Source: an uncultured Desulfovibrio sp. (lineage in GTDB: Bacteria > Desulfobacterota > Desulfovibrionia > Desulfovibrionales > Desulfovibrionaceae). Taken from it: a stretch of 64,000 nucleotides of DNA. The notes under the pieces were generated by a model. That model ran no database searches, had not been told where the DNA came from, and saw only the letters and a list, made by a program, of their open reading frames with translations. Both the position numbers and the translations under genes were made by a program. The stretch lies in NCBI GenBank assembly GCA_937926875.1, contig CALBAX010000134.1, positions 124,001 to 188,000 on the forward strand, in the 5' to 3' direction. Positions 55,193 to 64,000 of the stretch are shown here, piece by piece. Numbering within the stretch: the stretch's first letter is position 1; each line of letters begins with the position of its first letter.

Positions 55193-55434
55193 CATTATCT
55201 GGAGCGCGGGCCGAGCCCCTGCGTCCTCCGGCCCCGCCGGCAAGGACGCGCCCATGCCGGGACAGCAGCCCCCATGGCGCAACACCATATTTCCGCCCGC
55301 AAGGGCAGCGGCCTGCGGGCCGCGGCGCGCAGCGCGCCAGCAGCCAACCCGCGCTTTGGAAGTTTCCGGCTCGCGAAACTTCAAACATAACGGCATCGAT
55401 TCACCGGGGCCAGCGCCCCGTCCTGGAGGAAACC

Positions 55435-57537
55435 ATGCATCGCGCCCTATACCTTACCGCCACGGGCCCGCGCACCGGCAAGCGCGCCATCGCCCTGGGC
55501 ACCATGTCCATCCTGAGCCGCAACATGCAGGATGTGGCCATTTTCCGCCCCATCATCAATGAACCCCAGCTGGATGACCGCGCCCCGGACATCAACCTGC
55601 TGCTGGAACATTTCAAGCTCAAGCAGGACTACTGCGACACCTTCGCCTACACCTACCAGGAAGTGCGCACCATCATCAATCAGGGCGACCGCAACCTGGT
55701 CATCGAGAACATCATCCAGAAGTTCAAGGAGCTGCAGAGCCGCCACGACTTCGTGCTCTGCGTGGGCACCGACTTCCTGGGCAAGGACCCGGTCTTCGAG
55801 TTCGAGCTGAACGCCGAGATCGCCTCCAACCTGGGCTGCCCCGTGATGCTCATCACCAGCGGTGAAGACAAGACCGCCGAAGACGTGCGCGACTCCCTGC
55901 TGGTGACCCGCGACTCCATGGCCCCCTACTCCCTGGATGTCGTCGCCACCATCGTCAACCGCTCCAACCTGACCCGCGCCGAAGCCGACGACCTGAGCGA
56001 CATCTTTGCCGTGGACGGCAAGCCCGGCCTGGTCTACGCCATCCCGGACGAACCCGCCCTGGGCCGCGCCACCATGCGCGACCTGCAGAAGGGCCTGAAC
56101 GCCGAAGTGCTCTCCGGCGAGGCCCACCTCGATGCCCTGGTGGGCGACTACCTCATCGCCGCCATGCACGTGGACAACTTCCTGGGCTACCTGGCCAAGG
56201 ACCAGCTCATCGTGACCCCCGGCGACCGTACCGACATCCTGCTGGCCTCCATCGCCTCCCGCCTGTCCTCCAGCAAGCCCGACATCGCCGGCGTGCTGCT
56301 GACCGGCGGCATCCGTCCCAGCGCCGAAGTGAGCAGCCTCATCGAAGGCTGGACCGGTGCTCCCCTGCCCGTGCTGCTGACCGACCAGCACACCTCCAAG
56401 GCCTTCATGTCCCTGCAGGAGATCTACGGCCTCATCGAGCCCGCCGATACCCGCAAGATCAACACCGTGCTGGGCCTGTACGACCACTACGTCAACGGCA
56501 AGGAGATCAGCGCCCGCCTGAACATGACCAAGCCCGGCCGCATGACGCCCATGATGTTCGAACTGAACCTCATCGAGCGCGCCAAGGCCAACAAGATGCG
56601 CATCGTCCTGGCCGAAGGCGAGGAGCCCCGCATCCTCCAGGCCACCGACATCCTGCTGCGCCGCGAAGTGGCCGACATCATCCTGCTGGGCAATGAGGAC
56701 AAGATCAACAAGCTGGCCCGCGAACTGCACCTCGACATCAGCAAGGCCACCATCATCGATCCCGCCACCTCGCCCAAGTTCGAAGACTACGCCGCCACCT
56801 ACGCCGAACTGCGCAAGGCCAAGGGCGTGACCATCGAACGTGCCCGCGACGTCATGAGCGACGCCACCTACTACGCCACCATGATGGTCAAGAAGGACGA
56901 CGCCGACGGCATGGTCTCCGGTGCCGTGAACACCACCGCCCACACCATCCGTCCCGCCTTCGAATTCATCAAGACCAAGCCCGGCTACTCCGTGGTCTCC
57001 TCGGTCTTCCTGATGTGCCTCAAGGACCGCGTGCTGGTCTTCGGTGACTGCGCCGTCAACCCCAACCCCACCTCCCAGCAGCTGGCCGAAATCGCCGTGG
57101 CCTCCGCCGATACCGCCAAGGTCTTCGGCATCGACCCCCGCGTGGCCATGCTCTCCTACTCCACCGGTACGTCCGGCAAGGGCGCCGACGTGGATGTGGT
57201 GGTGGAAGCCACGGCCCTGGCCAAGGAAAAGGCCCCCGAACTCTCCCTGGAAGGCCCCCTGCAGTACGACGCCGCCATCGACCCCACCGTGGCCAAGACC
57301 AAGCTGCCCAACAGCAAGGTGGCCGGCAAGGCGACCGTCTTCATCTTCCCCGACCTCAACACCGGCAACAACACCTACAAGGCCGTGCAGCGTGCCGCTG
57401 AGGCCGTGGCCATCGGCCCTGTCCTGCAGGGCCTCAACAAGCCCGTCAACGACCTGTCCCGCGGCTGCACCGTGCCCGATATCGTGAATACCGTGGCCAT
57501 CACCGCCATCCAGGCCGCTGCCGAAAAGCAGAAGTAG
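55435..57537 (+). CDS. pta: Phosphate acetyltransferase
   Basis: A 700-residue long-form Pta that converts acetyl-CoA and phosphate to acetyl phosphate. The N-terminal P-loop-like domain (about 1-200, LYLTATGPRTGKRAIALGTM) and DRTGG domain (about 215-330) are regulatory. The catalytic PTA_PTB domain occupies about 375-695, starting with the block MTPMMFELNLIERAKANKMR. The Walker-like loop GPRTGK is a variant of the usual GxxxGK. The start follows GGAGGAAACC. Gene order por-pta-ackA links it to pyruvate oxidation. Confidence 0.97.
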   Translation: MHRALYLTATGPRTGKRAIALGTMSILSRNMQDVAIFRPIINEPQLDDRAPDINLLLEHFKLKQDYCDTFAYTYQEVRTIINQGDRNLVIENIIQKFKELQSRHDFVLCVGTDFLGKDPVFEFELNAEIASNLGCPVMLITSGEDKTAEDVRDSLLVTRDSMAPYSLDVVATIVNRSNLTRAEADDLSDIFAVDGKPGLVYAIPDEPALGRATMRDLQKGLNAEVLSGEAHLDALVGDYLIAAMHVDNFLGYLAKDQLIVTPGDRTDILLASIASRLSSSKPDIAGVLLTGGIRPSAEVSSLIEGWTGAPLPVLLTDQHTSKAFMSLQEIYGLIEPADTRKINTVLGLYDHYVNGKEISARLNMTKPGRMTPMMFELNLIERAKANKMRIVLAEGEEPRILQATDILLRREVADIILLGNEDKINKLARELHLDISKATIIDPATSPKFEDYAATYAELRKAKGVTIERARDVMSDATYYATMMVKKDDADGMVSGAVNTTAHTIRPAFEFIKTKPGYSVVSSVFLMCLKDRVLVFGDCAVNPNPTSQQLAEIAVASADTAKVFGIDPRVAMLSYSTGTSGKGADVDVVVEATALAKEKAPELSLEGPLQYDAAIDPTVAKTKLPNSKVAGKATVFIFPDLNTGNNTYKAVQRAAEAVAIGPVLQGLNKPVNDLSRGCTVPDIVNTVAITAIQAAAEKQK

Positions 57538-57587
57538 TACGGGCATGCGCCGGCCACGTCCGGCGTCCTGTCAGCAACCACCATATC

Positions 57588-57613
57588 AGGGACGGAGCCC
57601 AGGCTCCGTCCCT
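57588..57613 (+). promoter_or_regulatory. Perfect hairpin between pta and ackA
   Basis: A 12-bp perfect stem AGGGACGGAGCC/GGCTCCGTCCCT with a two-base centre and no T-run, 26 bases before ackA. It is probably an mRNA processing or stability element. Confidence 0.5.
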
Positions 57614-57639
57614 CCATTCCCCCCTGACGAGGATCTCTC

Positions 57640-58848
57640 ATGAAAGTACTGGTTATCAACGCTGGCTCTTCCTCCTGCAAATATCAGCTGCTGGAAATGG
57701 ACACCGAAACCGTCCTGGCTTCCGGTCTGGCCGAACGCATCGGCCAGGGCATGGGCAAGCTGACCCACAAGATCGCCCCTGACAACGACCACGAAGAAAA
57801 GATCGTGCGCGAAAGCGCCTTCCCCACCCACGTGGAAGCCATGGAACTGGTCATCGCCCTGCTGACCGACCCTGAAAAGGGCGTCATCAAGGACAAGAGC
57901 GAGATCTACGCCATCGGCCACCGCGTGCTGCACGGCGGCGAAGCCATCACCGAGACCGTGAAGGTGGACGACAACGTGAAGCAGATCATCCGTGACTGCT
58001 TCCCCCTGGGCCCCCTGCATAACCCCGCCAACCTCATGGGCATCGAAGTGGCCGAAAAGCTCTTCCCCGGCGTGCCCAACGTGGCCGTGTTCGATACCGA
58101 ATTCGGCATGGCCATGCCGCAGGAAGCCTACATGTACGGCCTGCCCTACGAGATCTACGAAGAGATGCACATCCGCCGCTACGGCTTCCACGGCACTTCC
58201 CACAAGTACATCGCCAAGAAGACCGCCGAATACCTGGGCAAGCCCCAGTCCGAGCTGCGCTCCATCACCATGCACCTCGGCAACGGCTCTTCCATGAGCT
58301 GTGTGAAAGACGGCAAATGCTTTGATACCAGCATGGGCCTCACCCCTCTGGAAGGCCTCATCATGGGTACCCGCTGCGGCTCCATCGACCCGGCCATCGT
58401 CCCCTTCATCATGGAAAAGAAGGGCCTGACCCCCGAGGAGATGGACACCCTGATGAACAAGAAGTCCGGCCTGCTGGGCCTGTGCGGCTTCACCGACATG
58501 CGTGACGTGCACAAGGAAGTGGAAAACGGCAACAAAAAGGCCGAACTGGCCCTCAAGATGCTGGTCCGCAGCATCAAGAAGACCCTGGGTGCCTACTTCT
58601 TCCTGCTGGGCGGCAAGGTCGATGCCCTGGTCTTCACCGCCGGTATCGGTGAAAACGACGACATCGTCCGCGCCATGGTCTGCGAAGGCCTGGAAGAACT
58701 GGGCGTGCGCCTGAACCTGGAAGAGAACGGCACCCGCAAGCCCGGTGCCCGCACCATCTCCACCCCTGACAGCAAGATCAAGGTCCTCATCATCCCCACC
58801 AACGAGGAACTGCAGATCGCCCAGGCCACCATGGAAGTGCTGGCCTAA
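57640..58848 (+). CDS. ackA: Acetate kinase
   Basis: A 402-residue ASKHA-fold kinase that makes ATP and acetate from acetyl phosphate. It has the N-terminal phosphate loop INAGSSSCKYQLLEM, the IGHRVLHGGE block, RRYGFHGTSHKYI with the catalytic His, and GIGEND near the C-terminus. The start follows GAGGATCTC. It is 102 bases after pta, in the same direction, completing the pyruvate-to-acetate route with substrate-level phosphorylation. Confidence 0.98.
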   Translation: MKVLVINAGSSSCKYQLLEMDTETVLASGLAERIGQGMGKLTHKIAPDNDHEEKIVRESAFPTHVEAMELVIALLTDPEKGVIKDKSEIYAIGHRVLHGGEAITETVKVDDNVKQIIRDCFPLGPLHNPANLMGIEVAEKLFPGVPNVAVFDTEFGMAMPQEAYMYGLPYEIYEEMHIRRYGFHGTSHKYIAKKTAEYLGKPQSELRSITMHLGNGSSMSCVKDGKCFDTSMGLTPLEGLIMGTRCGSIDPAIVPFIMEKKGLTPEEMDTLMNKKSGLLGLCGFTDMRDVHKEVENGNKKAELALKMLVRSIKKTLGAYFFLLGGKVDALVFTAGIGENDDIVRAMVCEGLEELGVRLNLEENGTRKPGARTISTPDSKIKVLIIPTNEELQIAQATMEVLA

Positions 58849-58860
58849 GGCACGAATATG

Positions 58861-58938
58861 TTGAGGAGAAAAGGCCCCTTTTGCCTGCGGTAACAAGCGG
58901 GCCTCTCCTCAAACTCCCCTTCCCAAACGCTCTTGGCA
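58861..58938 (+). repeat. Palindromic intergenic repeat, copy F
   Basis: The imperfect palindrome at 58861-58912 starts TTGAGGAGAAAAGGCCCCTT and has CCTGCGGTAA in the loop. The flank is CTCCCCTTCCC, AAACGCTC. It begins 12 bases after the ackA stop. Confidence 0.75.
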
Positions 58939-59075
58939 AGGCGCGGCCCACGCACCTTCCACCGTTCAAAGCAGAGCAACATGGGACAGGGCGCGGCAAC
59001 AAAGGCCGCATTTGGAGCTGTGCCCGCCGCACCGGTGCCTCGCTTCCCGGCGTCAACGACAGCTCCCACGATACG

Positions 59076-59112
59076 AAACGGGCCGTCTCTTCAGGAGACG
59101 GCCCGTTTTTGT
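59076..59112 (+). terminator. Intrinsic terminator beyond ackA
   Basis: A 14-bp perfect stem AAACGGGCCGTCTC/GAGACGGCCCGTTT with a 5-base loop and T-run, about 230 bases after the ackA stop. Confidence 0.85.
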
Positions 59113-59137
59113 TTCATTGATGATCTGGCGGGCTGGC

Positions 59138-59204
59138 TTGAGGGGGAGGGCCCCTTTTTCCTGCGGTAAAAAGCGGGCCCTCCCCCAGTGCGCTTTATTC
59201 AGGA
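59138..59204 (+). repeat. Palindromic intergenic repeat, copy G
   Basis: The palindrome at 59138-59187 starts TTGAGGGGGAGGGCCCCTTT, has CCTGCGGTAA in the loop and ends GGGCCCTCCCCC. The flank is shortened but GTGCGCTTTAT recalls CGCGCTTTAT of copy B. It is the last GC-rich feature before the AT-rich island. Confidence 0.7.
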
Positions 59205-59262
59205 CAGGCCGCGAAGAACACAAGCCTGCCTCCAGCAACAATAAGCAGATTCCCTCGACGCA

Positions 59263-59298
59263 AGCAGGCTGCCTCCTTCTGGAGACGGCCTGTCTTTT
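59263..59298. terminator. Imperfect hairpin at the island boundary
   Basis: AGCAGGCTGCCTCC pairs imperfectly with GGAGACGGCCTGTCT, then TTTT. It resembles a diverged copy of the terminator at 59076-59112 and may serve the convergent island gene as well. Confidence 0.5.
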
Positions 59299-59305
59299 GC
59301 TATGT

Positions 59306-62300
59306 TCAAAATTTTTGCAGGATGACTTTGAGATCACAAAAATGACGCTCGACAAAACGGATCGTCGTTTTTTCCCCACCTAGCGCGATAGGGACTTCGC
59401 AATCTTTCCCCTGCAAGATGGCATCTCTCAGCTCCTGCATTGCATTGTCATCCGTTTTGACGAACTCATCATATTTTGCGGCACACAGCGGGCACAGAGC
59501 CAGATATTGGGATTCATGCTCCTTAGGCAAATAGGCACGGGTAAGCAGCTCTTTCTTCTCGAAATAGTGGTTTCCATCCCGCTTGCGGAACGGCATCTCC
59601 TGCTTGCATATCTGACAGATCATCTGGTCTGCATCATTCGTGTATTGGCTCCTTAACCAGGTCGTCGGGTCGATAGAGCCGGAAGTTGTCCGGACACTGC
59701 GCTCCCGTTTGGCATAATTTTTGGCAGGAGAGTCCGCAAGCTGTTCACCGGTTCGCTTTTGCCGTCGCTCAGGATTGGCTAACGGACGATCTGGGAATTC
59801 AGGTGCTGCGGGCTGAGGAACCAAATTGGTTACTACGTCACTTACAGAAAGTCCTCTCTTTTCCATAAACTTAGCTAGCTCCACCATTTTCTGAGCCTCG
59901 TCTATGGAGTGGAAGCCAATACTTTTCGCCTCTTTATTCTTTTTGTTGTATTCCTCAGTATGCTTACGTGCATTTTCTCCGAAGCCGATGGCATCTAACA
60001 GACCGTTTTGATTGTCAAAGATGAAATCTCTCCGCAGATTTTCTCGCGTCATTTCCTGAGGTGTACGAAATTCCCCTGACTTGTCAGGAATCCATGCATT
60101 ATTTTTTAAGTGATCAATAAGCTGCGAATCTACGGTATTCACCATGTATGTTTTATTGGGACGATATCTTGCTTCTGCAACATATGAACTTGCACCAATA
60201 ATAGCCATCCATAGTAGTCTACTTGCAGATATAGATTTACTTTGTAAATATTTTTCAATTCCTTCAATTATATAGTCTTCATTAATAGCACTATTTGTCT
60301 CCCGAGAGTTCAAAAATCCATTAAAAAGATCTTGTTTTCTCGGATTTTTCCAGATACTTGTTTTTATAATTTCCAATTTATACATTACACCTATATCTTT
60401 TAAAAAACCTATAAAATCATTTAGTTTCTCTTGCAAAAAATATTTTCCAAACTCATGCCACACGGGCAATTTATAGTGAATTGCAGTTAAGTCATCTAGT
60501 CCTGCATCGCTAAATGGAGCCCCTAAACAAAAATACTTGGGCTGGCACCATGATATATTTCCGTTATCATCCTTTCGACACAAAAAACTGTAGTCAGAAA
60601 ACAAGTCAGCATCACCTGTCTTTTTCCAATAGTCAACAAAGCTTTCAATATCCTTAAAATAAGAACTGTCTATTTTTGAAGGATGAGAATTATATTCAAT
60701 CAGTTTCATTTCTAAAATAGCTTTTTCATCATATTCTCGTACTCCTATGCGCTCAAGAAAATACCGTGCATACTTTTTCTGCGATTCAGATTTACCCCCA
60801 CGATAAACAGCTGGTTTAACAAATCTTATATCACCAATAATATTTTTCTCATCAATAGGATGAAAAAACACTTGCTGTGCAGGTACCATTAATGATGTAC
60901 CATTTTTTATAATTCGTACTATATTGTACAAATCTATTTTACAAAATCTAGCGCGATGATTCTCTAATGCTTCTCCTAGCAAGGCATAAAAGCGCCGTAG
61001 CCAAGTATCATCTTTTTTTGCTAGCCAAGAACCTATATTAAATTTTATACTCTCGAGATTACCGAAAAGTGCCGACAACTGTATCCAATCCCAACTATTG
61101 ATATTCAGACTATCCAAAAAGCGGTCATCACGTTGATTTTGCTGCGGAGGGTTAGCGACCCAAAGTGGAGCTTTTTCATTTAGTAGCTTAGATAGATCAT
61201 CATCTCCCAGCACCTCAGCTATTTTAGCTGGCCCTCTATATAACATATTGGCTGGAGCATAGCTGCCGCTTCGAGTTGGGGTGAGATTTTCAGTTTGAAA
61301 AGCAGCGATTATTTTACTACGAATTGGTATATAGAACTTAGATAATGAATCATAATTATTTGGCAAGACTGCAAGGAATTCTATTTGCAGCATCCCTTTG
61401 TCACGGATATCAAACAAGGACTCAACGACAAGTTCTGCGATTTTATCGCGTAATTGGTTATTCTCTGGACAGTCACGAACACTATCTCTGGCAACTGTTG
61501 AAGCAAAAGGAGCATGTATATGAAATTTTAGATTCGATGTTTCTTTTGCCGCAGGAAAATAAATTGATACTTGCCCATGATCGATAGGAACAATTCTCCA
61601 TGAGGAAGAATCATCTTCATGCTTTTCTTCTTCTAATGAATAGGCAACAGCTATAGAATTCTGTTTATATTTTTTCCCATCATAAATAGATATATTTTTT
61701 TGATAGTGCAACCAATGAGAAACATCTCTTTTACCATCTGGATATCGCGTATGTATCTCTACTCTTCCATCCTGACACTCAATTCGCTCAAGAGTCCCAC
61801 GGTTACCATTAGGAAGTCTATAATCTATACGCTTAATGTGCGTCAAAAAAAGTAGCGTATTATCACTTAAATCTTGCAATCCTTCAGCGACCTCTTGCAC
61901 TGCACGTCTCGGCCTTTTAGCTGTATGATTAAATGGAAAAATAAAACGAGTCGTATTTATTGAGTCAGATATTTTTTTTGCGCTAACTATTTCTGGAACA
62001 ACACAGTCTTTAATTCGAAAGTGAAAATCACCTGAATGTATTTCAGGAGTATTTGTATATGCAAAAACAGCTTTAAATCCGACTCCGAACTTTCCGATTG
62101 TCGTTATATCATCTCTTTTACTACTTGAACCAAGACTTGTAATTGACTTAATATCTTTCAAACTAAACAAACGTTCTCCATCGTGAGAAAATTCAACCCT
62201 ATCAGAAAAAAGTCGAAACTCAACCTTGCTTGCCTTGGTATCCTCAGCATTTTGCAGGAGTTCATAAATAAAATGCGCTCTATCTGGATAAAGATCTGTC

Positions 62301-62395
62301 AAAAGGCGTTTTATCCCCTCCTCAAAACCATTTCTCTTATTAGCTTCAACCCAATATTTTCTGTCCTTAATCAAGGATTGCATATCAGCAGACAT
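59306..62395 (-). CDS. Large GHKL (sacsin-like) ATPase with C-terminal zinc motif
   Basis: A 1029-residue protein. The N-terminal GHKL ATPase domain has the N-box YELLQNAED (E45, N49), a DG pair at 72-73 and GKFGVGFKAVF (101-111), as in sacsin/HSP90-like ATPases. The middle (about 250-850) is unrecognised. The C-terminus has C927xxC930 and C968xxC971 about 37 residues apart with GNHYFEKKE between. That spacing resembles an HNH/treble-clef scaffold, but the usual His pair is replaced by Lys, so nuclease activity is doubtful. The start overlaps the upstream helicase stop (TAATG), so translation is coupled. DNA is strikingly AT-rich compared with the rest. A defence role is inferred from partner and composition. 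Confidence 0.85.
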   Translation of the reverse strand: MSADMQSLIKDRKYWVEANKRNGFEEGIKRLLTDLYPDRAHFIYELLQNAEDTKASKVEFRLFSDRVEFSHDGERLFSLKDIKSITSLGSSSKRDDITTIGKFGVGFKAVFAYTNTPEIHSGDFHFRIKDCVVPEIVSAKKISDSINTTRFIFPFNHTAKRPRRAVQEVAEGLQDLSDNTLLFLTHIKRIDYRLPNGNRGTLERIECQDGRVEIHTRYPDGKRDVSHWLHYQKNISIYDGKKYKQNSIAVAYSLEEEKHEDDSSSWRIVPIDHGQVSIYFPAAKETSNLKFHIHAPFASTVARDSVRDCPENNQLRDKIAELVVESLFDIRDKGMLQIEFLAVLPNNYDSLSKFYIPIRSKIIAAFQTENLTPTRSGSYAPANMLYRGPAKIAEVLGDDDLSKLLNEKAPLWVANPPQQNQRDDRFLDSLNINSWDWIQLSALFGNLESIKFNIGSWLAKKDDTWLRRFYALLGEALENHRARFCKIDLYNIVRIIKNGTSLMVPAQQVFFHPIDEKNIIGDIRFVKPAVYRGGKSESQKKYARYFLERIGVREYDEKAILEMKLIEYNSHPSKIDSSYFKDIESFVDYWKKTGDADLFSDYSFLCRKDDNGNISWCQPKYFCLGAPFSDAGLDDLTAIHYKLPVWHEFGKYFLQEKLNDFIGFLKDIGVMYKLEIIKTSIWKNPRKQDLFNGFLNSRETNSAINEDYIIEGIEKYLQSKSISASRLLWMAIIGASSYVAEARYRPNKTYMVNTVDSQLIDHLKNNAWIPDKSGEFRTPQEMTRENLRRDFIFDNQNGLLDAIGFGENARKHTEEYNKKNKEAKSIGFHSIDEAQKMVELAKFMEKRGLSVSDVVTNLVPQPAAPEFPDRPLANPERRQKRTGEQLADSPAKNYAKRERSVRTTSGSIDPTTWLRSQYTNDADQMICQICKQEMPFRKRDGNHYFEKKELLTRAYLPKEHESQYLALCPLCAAKYDEFVKTDDNAMQELRDAILQGKDCEVPIALGGEKTTIRFVERHFCDLKVILQKF

Positions 62396-64000
62396 TATTT
62401 ATTACCTCCCCGAATATAGAGTTCGCCATACGCTATGGGCGAAGCAATAATATCGATACGTTGCAGGGCCAGATCCAAATCCTGGATATGCCGCGAATAA
62501 TCAGATTCTGCGTTTTTGATTTGTGCAGAGCGCATCTTGCGTATTTTGTCGTTTGTTGCCTGTGCAAGCTGCTCTTTTAAAAGAGCCATGCGAGCATTAT
62601 GACTTGTTTTCAGACTTTCACGCCTGTAGTCCACGATTTCATGTGTCTTTTGCTTATATGCCTTTTTGGCATCACTCCATAATGCATAGTGTTGGCCATC
62701 AAACTGGCCTCTGGCCAATTCTCCAATCTCATCGTCCGCAACATAAGGTTGCGCCTGTTGCAAAAGAAGTGGAAGTTTTTCCGTCAGCTCAGGATCTTCG
62801 GCAAGAGGTTTTAATACCAAATCTTCGCGGAGTCCGCAGAACTGCCATGTATAAATGGCAAAAGGATATCTTCCCGCAGGAAATAAATCGGAAGTCACAG
62901 TCAGGCTTGTAGACAGCACCTGTGCCGTATCCAGGGCATAGGCAGCCTGTTTTACCAGCGGATGGAGGGGCATAACAAAAGACGCTTCTGGGTGATGCGT
63001 AGCGCATTCCGAATCAAATGTGACGCTCAAATGGGGACTATCCCCTTTTAACCATTGTTCCCACTCGTGGAAATTTTTGTCATTCTGCTTGGGAAGCTGT
63101 TGAAAATCCTTGAGAAGTATCTTTCGTACATCTTGGGATAAACGCAAAGTCTTCAGTTTGCTATCGCCTAATAGCACATCATCTTTGCCACTTTTTTCCT
63201 GTAAGTAATACATGACCAGCCGCTGAAGGGATTCAGGCGATAACCAGAAGTTTGTTGCATCATAAATTTCTTTGTTGATCTGATTTTTTGGATACTGGAT
63301 ACCGAACAACGCCGCCTGTTCTTTTTCAAGGGCCTCTTCTTCCTGGATTAATCTGATTTTATTATCAGCCAGTTGCTGCAGTTTTTCCTGCCGCTCTTCT
63401 GGGGTAAGTTCGTAATTCTCAGCGATGTTTTTTATCTCTTGCGTTATTTCACCCAAGATTTCTTCGCTTCCACCTAACGAACTGTTAAATATACCTATAC
63501 GCAAAAGGCAACGATTATATATCTCTGCGTCAATCGTTCCTTCTGTAACTATATTGATGATGGTAACACTTTCACTTTTTTGACCATTTCTATCGATACG
63601 ACCGATCCGCTGTTCTATCCGCATGGGATTCCACGGCAGATCATAATTAATAAGGCAGTCACAGAATTGATAATCAAGCCCCTCACAGCCTATTTCAGAA
63701 AAAAGCAGTACATCAAGACTATCACGATCTTCTCTCTGCTTCTCAAATCGTGAACGCAAGATGATGCGCTCATCGTCAGGGATTCCGCCATGAACCAGCC
63801 CCACACGAAGCCCACGTTGCATCAGATTATCATAGATATACGCAAGAGTATGGCGGAAGCAGCTGAATACCATTACCTTGTTATTGGGCATCTCCTGCTT
63901 CGCACAAATTATCTTGTAAAGAGCTTCGATCTTTGGGTCATCGTCATCTAATGATTTTGCCTCATCTAATAGCTTTTCAATTTTTTCCGATATCAATGTA
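62395..64000 (-). CDS. SNF2-type helicase, C-terminal part (cut by window edge)
   Basis: At least 533 residues are visible; the gene continues beyond the right edge, so the N-terminal ATPase core (motifs I-III) is not seen. The helicase C-terminal lobe is clear: MVFSCFRHTLAYI, GLVHGGIPDDER, LFSEIGCEGLDYQFCDCLIN and QRIGRIDRNGQK (motifs IV-VI). This is the RapA/SNF2-like form seen in DISARM DrmD and other antiphage loci. After it come a charged coiled-coil segment (EEILGEITQEIKNIAENYEL) and an unrecognised tail of about 300 residues. It is AT-rich, like the ATPase gene it overlaps. The first visible Met (63996) is probably internal. Confidence 0.88.
   Translation of the reverse strand, partial: TLISEKIEKLLDEAKSLDDDDPKIEALYKIICAKQEMPNNKVMVFSCFRHTLAYIYDNLMQRGLRVGLVHGGIPDDERIILRSRFEKQREDRDSLDVLLFSEIGCEGLDYQFCDCLINYDLPWNPMRIEQRIGRIDRNGQKSESVTIINIVTEGTIDAEIYNRCLLRIGIFNSSLGGSEEILGEITQEIKNIAENYELTPEERQEKLQQLADNKIRLIQEEEALEKEQAALFGIQYPKNQINKEIYDATNFWLSPESLQRLVMYYLQEKSGKDDVLLGDSKLKTLRLSQDVRKILLKDFQQLPKQNDKNFHEWEQWLKGDSPHLSVTFDSECATHHPEASFVMPLHPLVKQAAYALDTAQVLSTSLTVTSDLFPAGRYPFAIYTWQFCGLREDLVLKPLAEDPELTEKLPLLLQQAQPYVADDEIGELARGQFDGQHYALWSDAKKAYKQKTHEIVDYRRESLKTSHNARMALLKEQLAQATNDKIRKMRSAQIKNAESDYSRHIQDLDLALQRIDIIASPIAYGELYIRGGNK

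Overview
The window looks like chromosome from a host-associated sulfate reducer of the Desulfovibrionaceae (Desulfovibrio-like). Support comes from a single-chain pyruvate:ferredoxin oxidoreductase followed by pta and ackA, a short-form cytochrome bd oxidase, SelB, a glycyl radical enzyme with a sigma-54 activator, and high-GC, GC3-biased codon use throughout. No rRNA, tRNA, IS element, phage gene or CRISPR array was recognised. This is reading without database searches, so family calls rest on visible motifs, length and context.

Layout. 0.4-5.4 kb: a PLP-dependent alpha-oxoamine synthase-like enzyme, a family 4 glycosyltransferase and an AsnB-type amidotransferase, probably for envelope glycoconjugate or lipid synthesis. 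5.7-8.5 kb: a type III secretion chaperone and a SopB/IpgD-like inositol phosphate phosphatase effector. 9-14.5 kb: an exported alpha/beta hydrolase, an MBL-fold hydrolase, an Lrp-type regulator and cydAB. 14.6-23 kb: htpG, rpsL-rpsG-fusA, argJ, htpX and a small lipoprotein.

23.3-29.6 kb is the most unusual metabolic region. It holds a ferredoxin-nitroreductase, a candidate HesB-like selenoprotein with an in-frame UGA, a glycyl radical activase, a glycyl radical enzyme whose active-site Cys lacks the usual Glu at +2, and a divergent PAS-type sigma-54 activator. A near-consensus -24/-12 promoter precedes the glycyl radical enzyme. selB lies elsewhere in the window (47.0-49.0 kb), which makes selenocysteine decoding plausible.

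30-46.6 kb: an exported protein, valS, a BPL_N-type protein, a Wzy/WaaL-like membrane protein, two paralogous AEC transporters, a beta-carbonic anhydrase, an OmpH-like lipoprotein, a GAF protein, a SulP transporter, dus and ispH. 47-58.8 kb: selB, a CoA-disulfide reductase/rhodanese fusion, then por, pta and ackA, which convert pyruvate to acetyl-CoA, acetyl phosphate and acetate with ATP formation.

59.3-64 kb changes abruptly to AT-rich DNA with a two-gene, translationally coupled unit: a SNF2-type helicase (cut by the window edge) and a large GHKL/sacsin-like ATPase with a C-terminal zinc motif. It looks like acquired DNA and is a candidate defence module.

A family of at least seven GC-rich palindromic intergenic repeats, most sharing a conserved flank on one side, is scattered through the window, mostly just downstream of genes.
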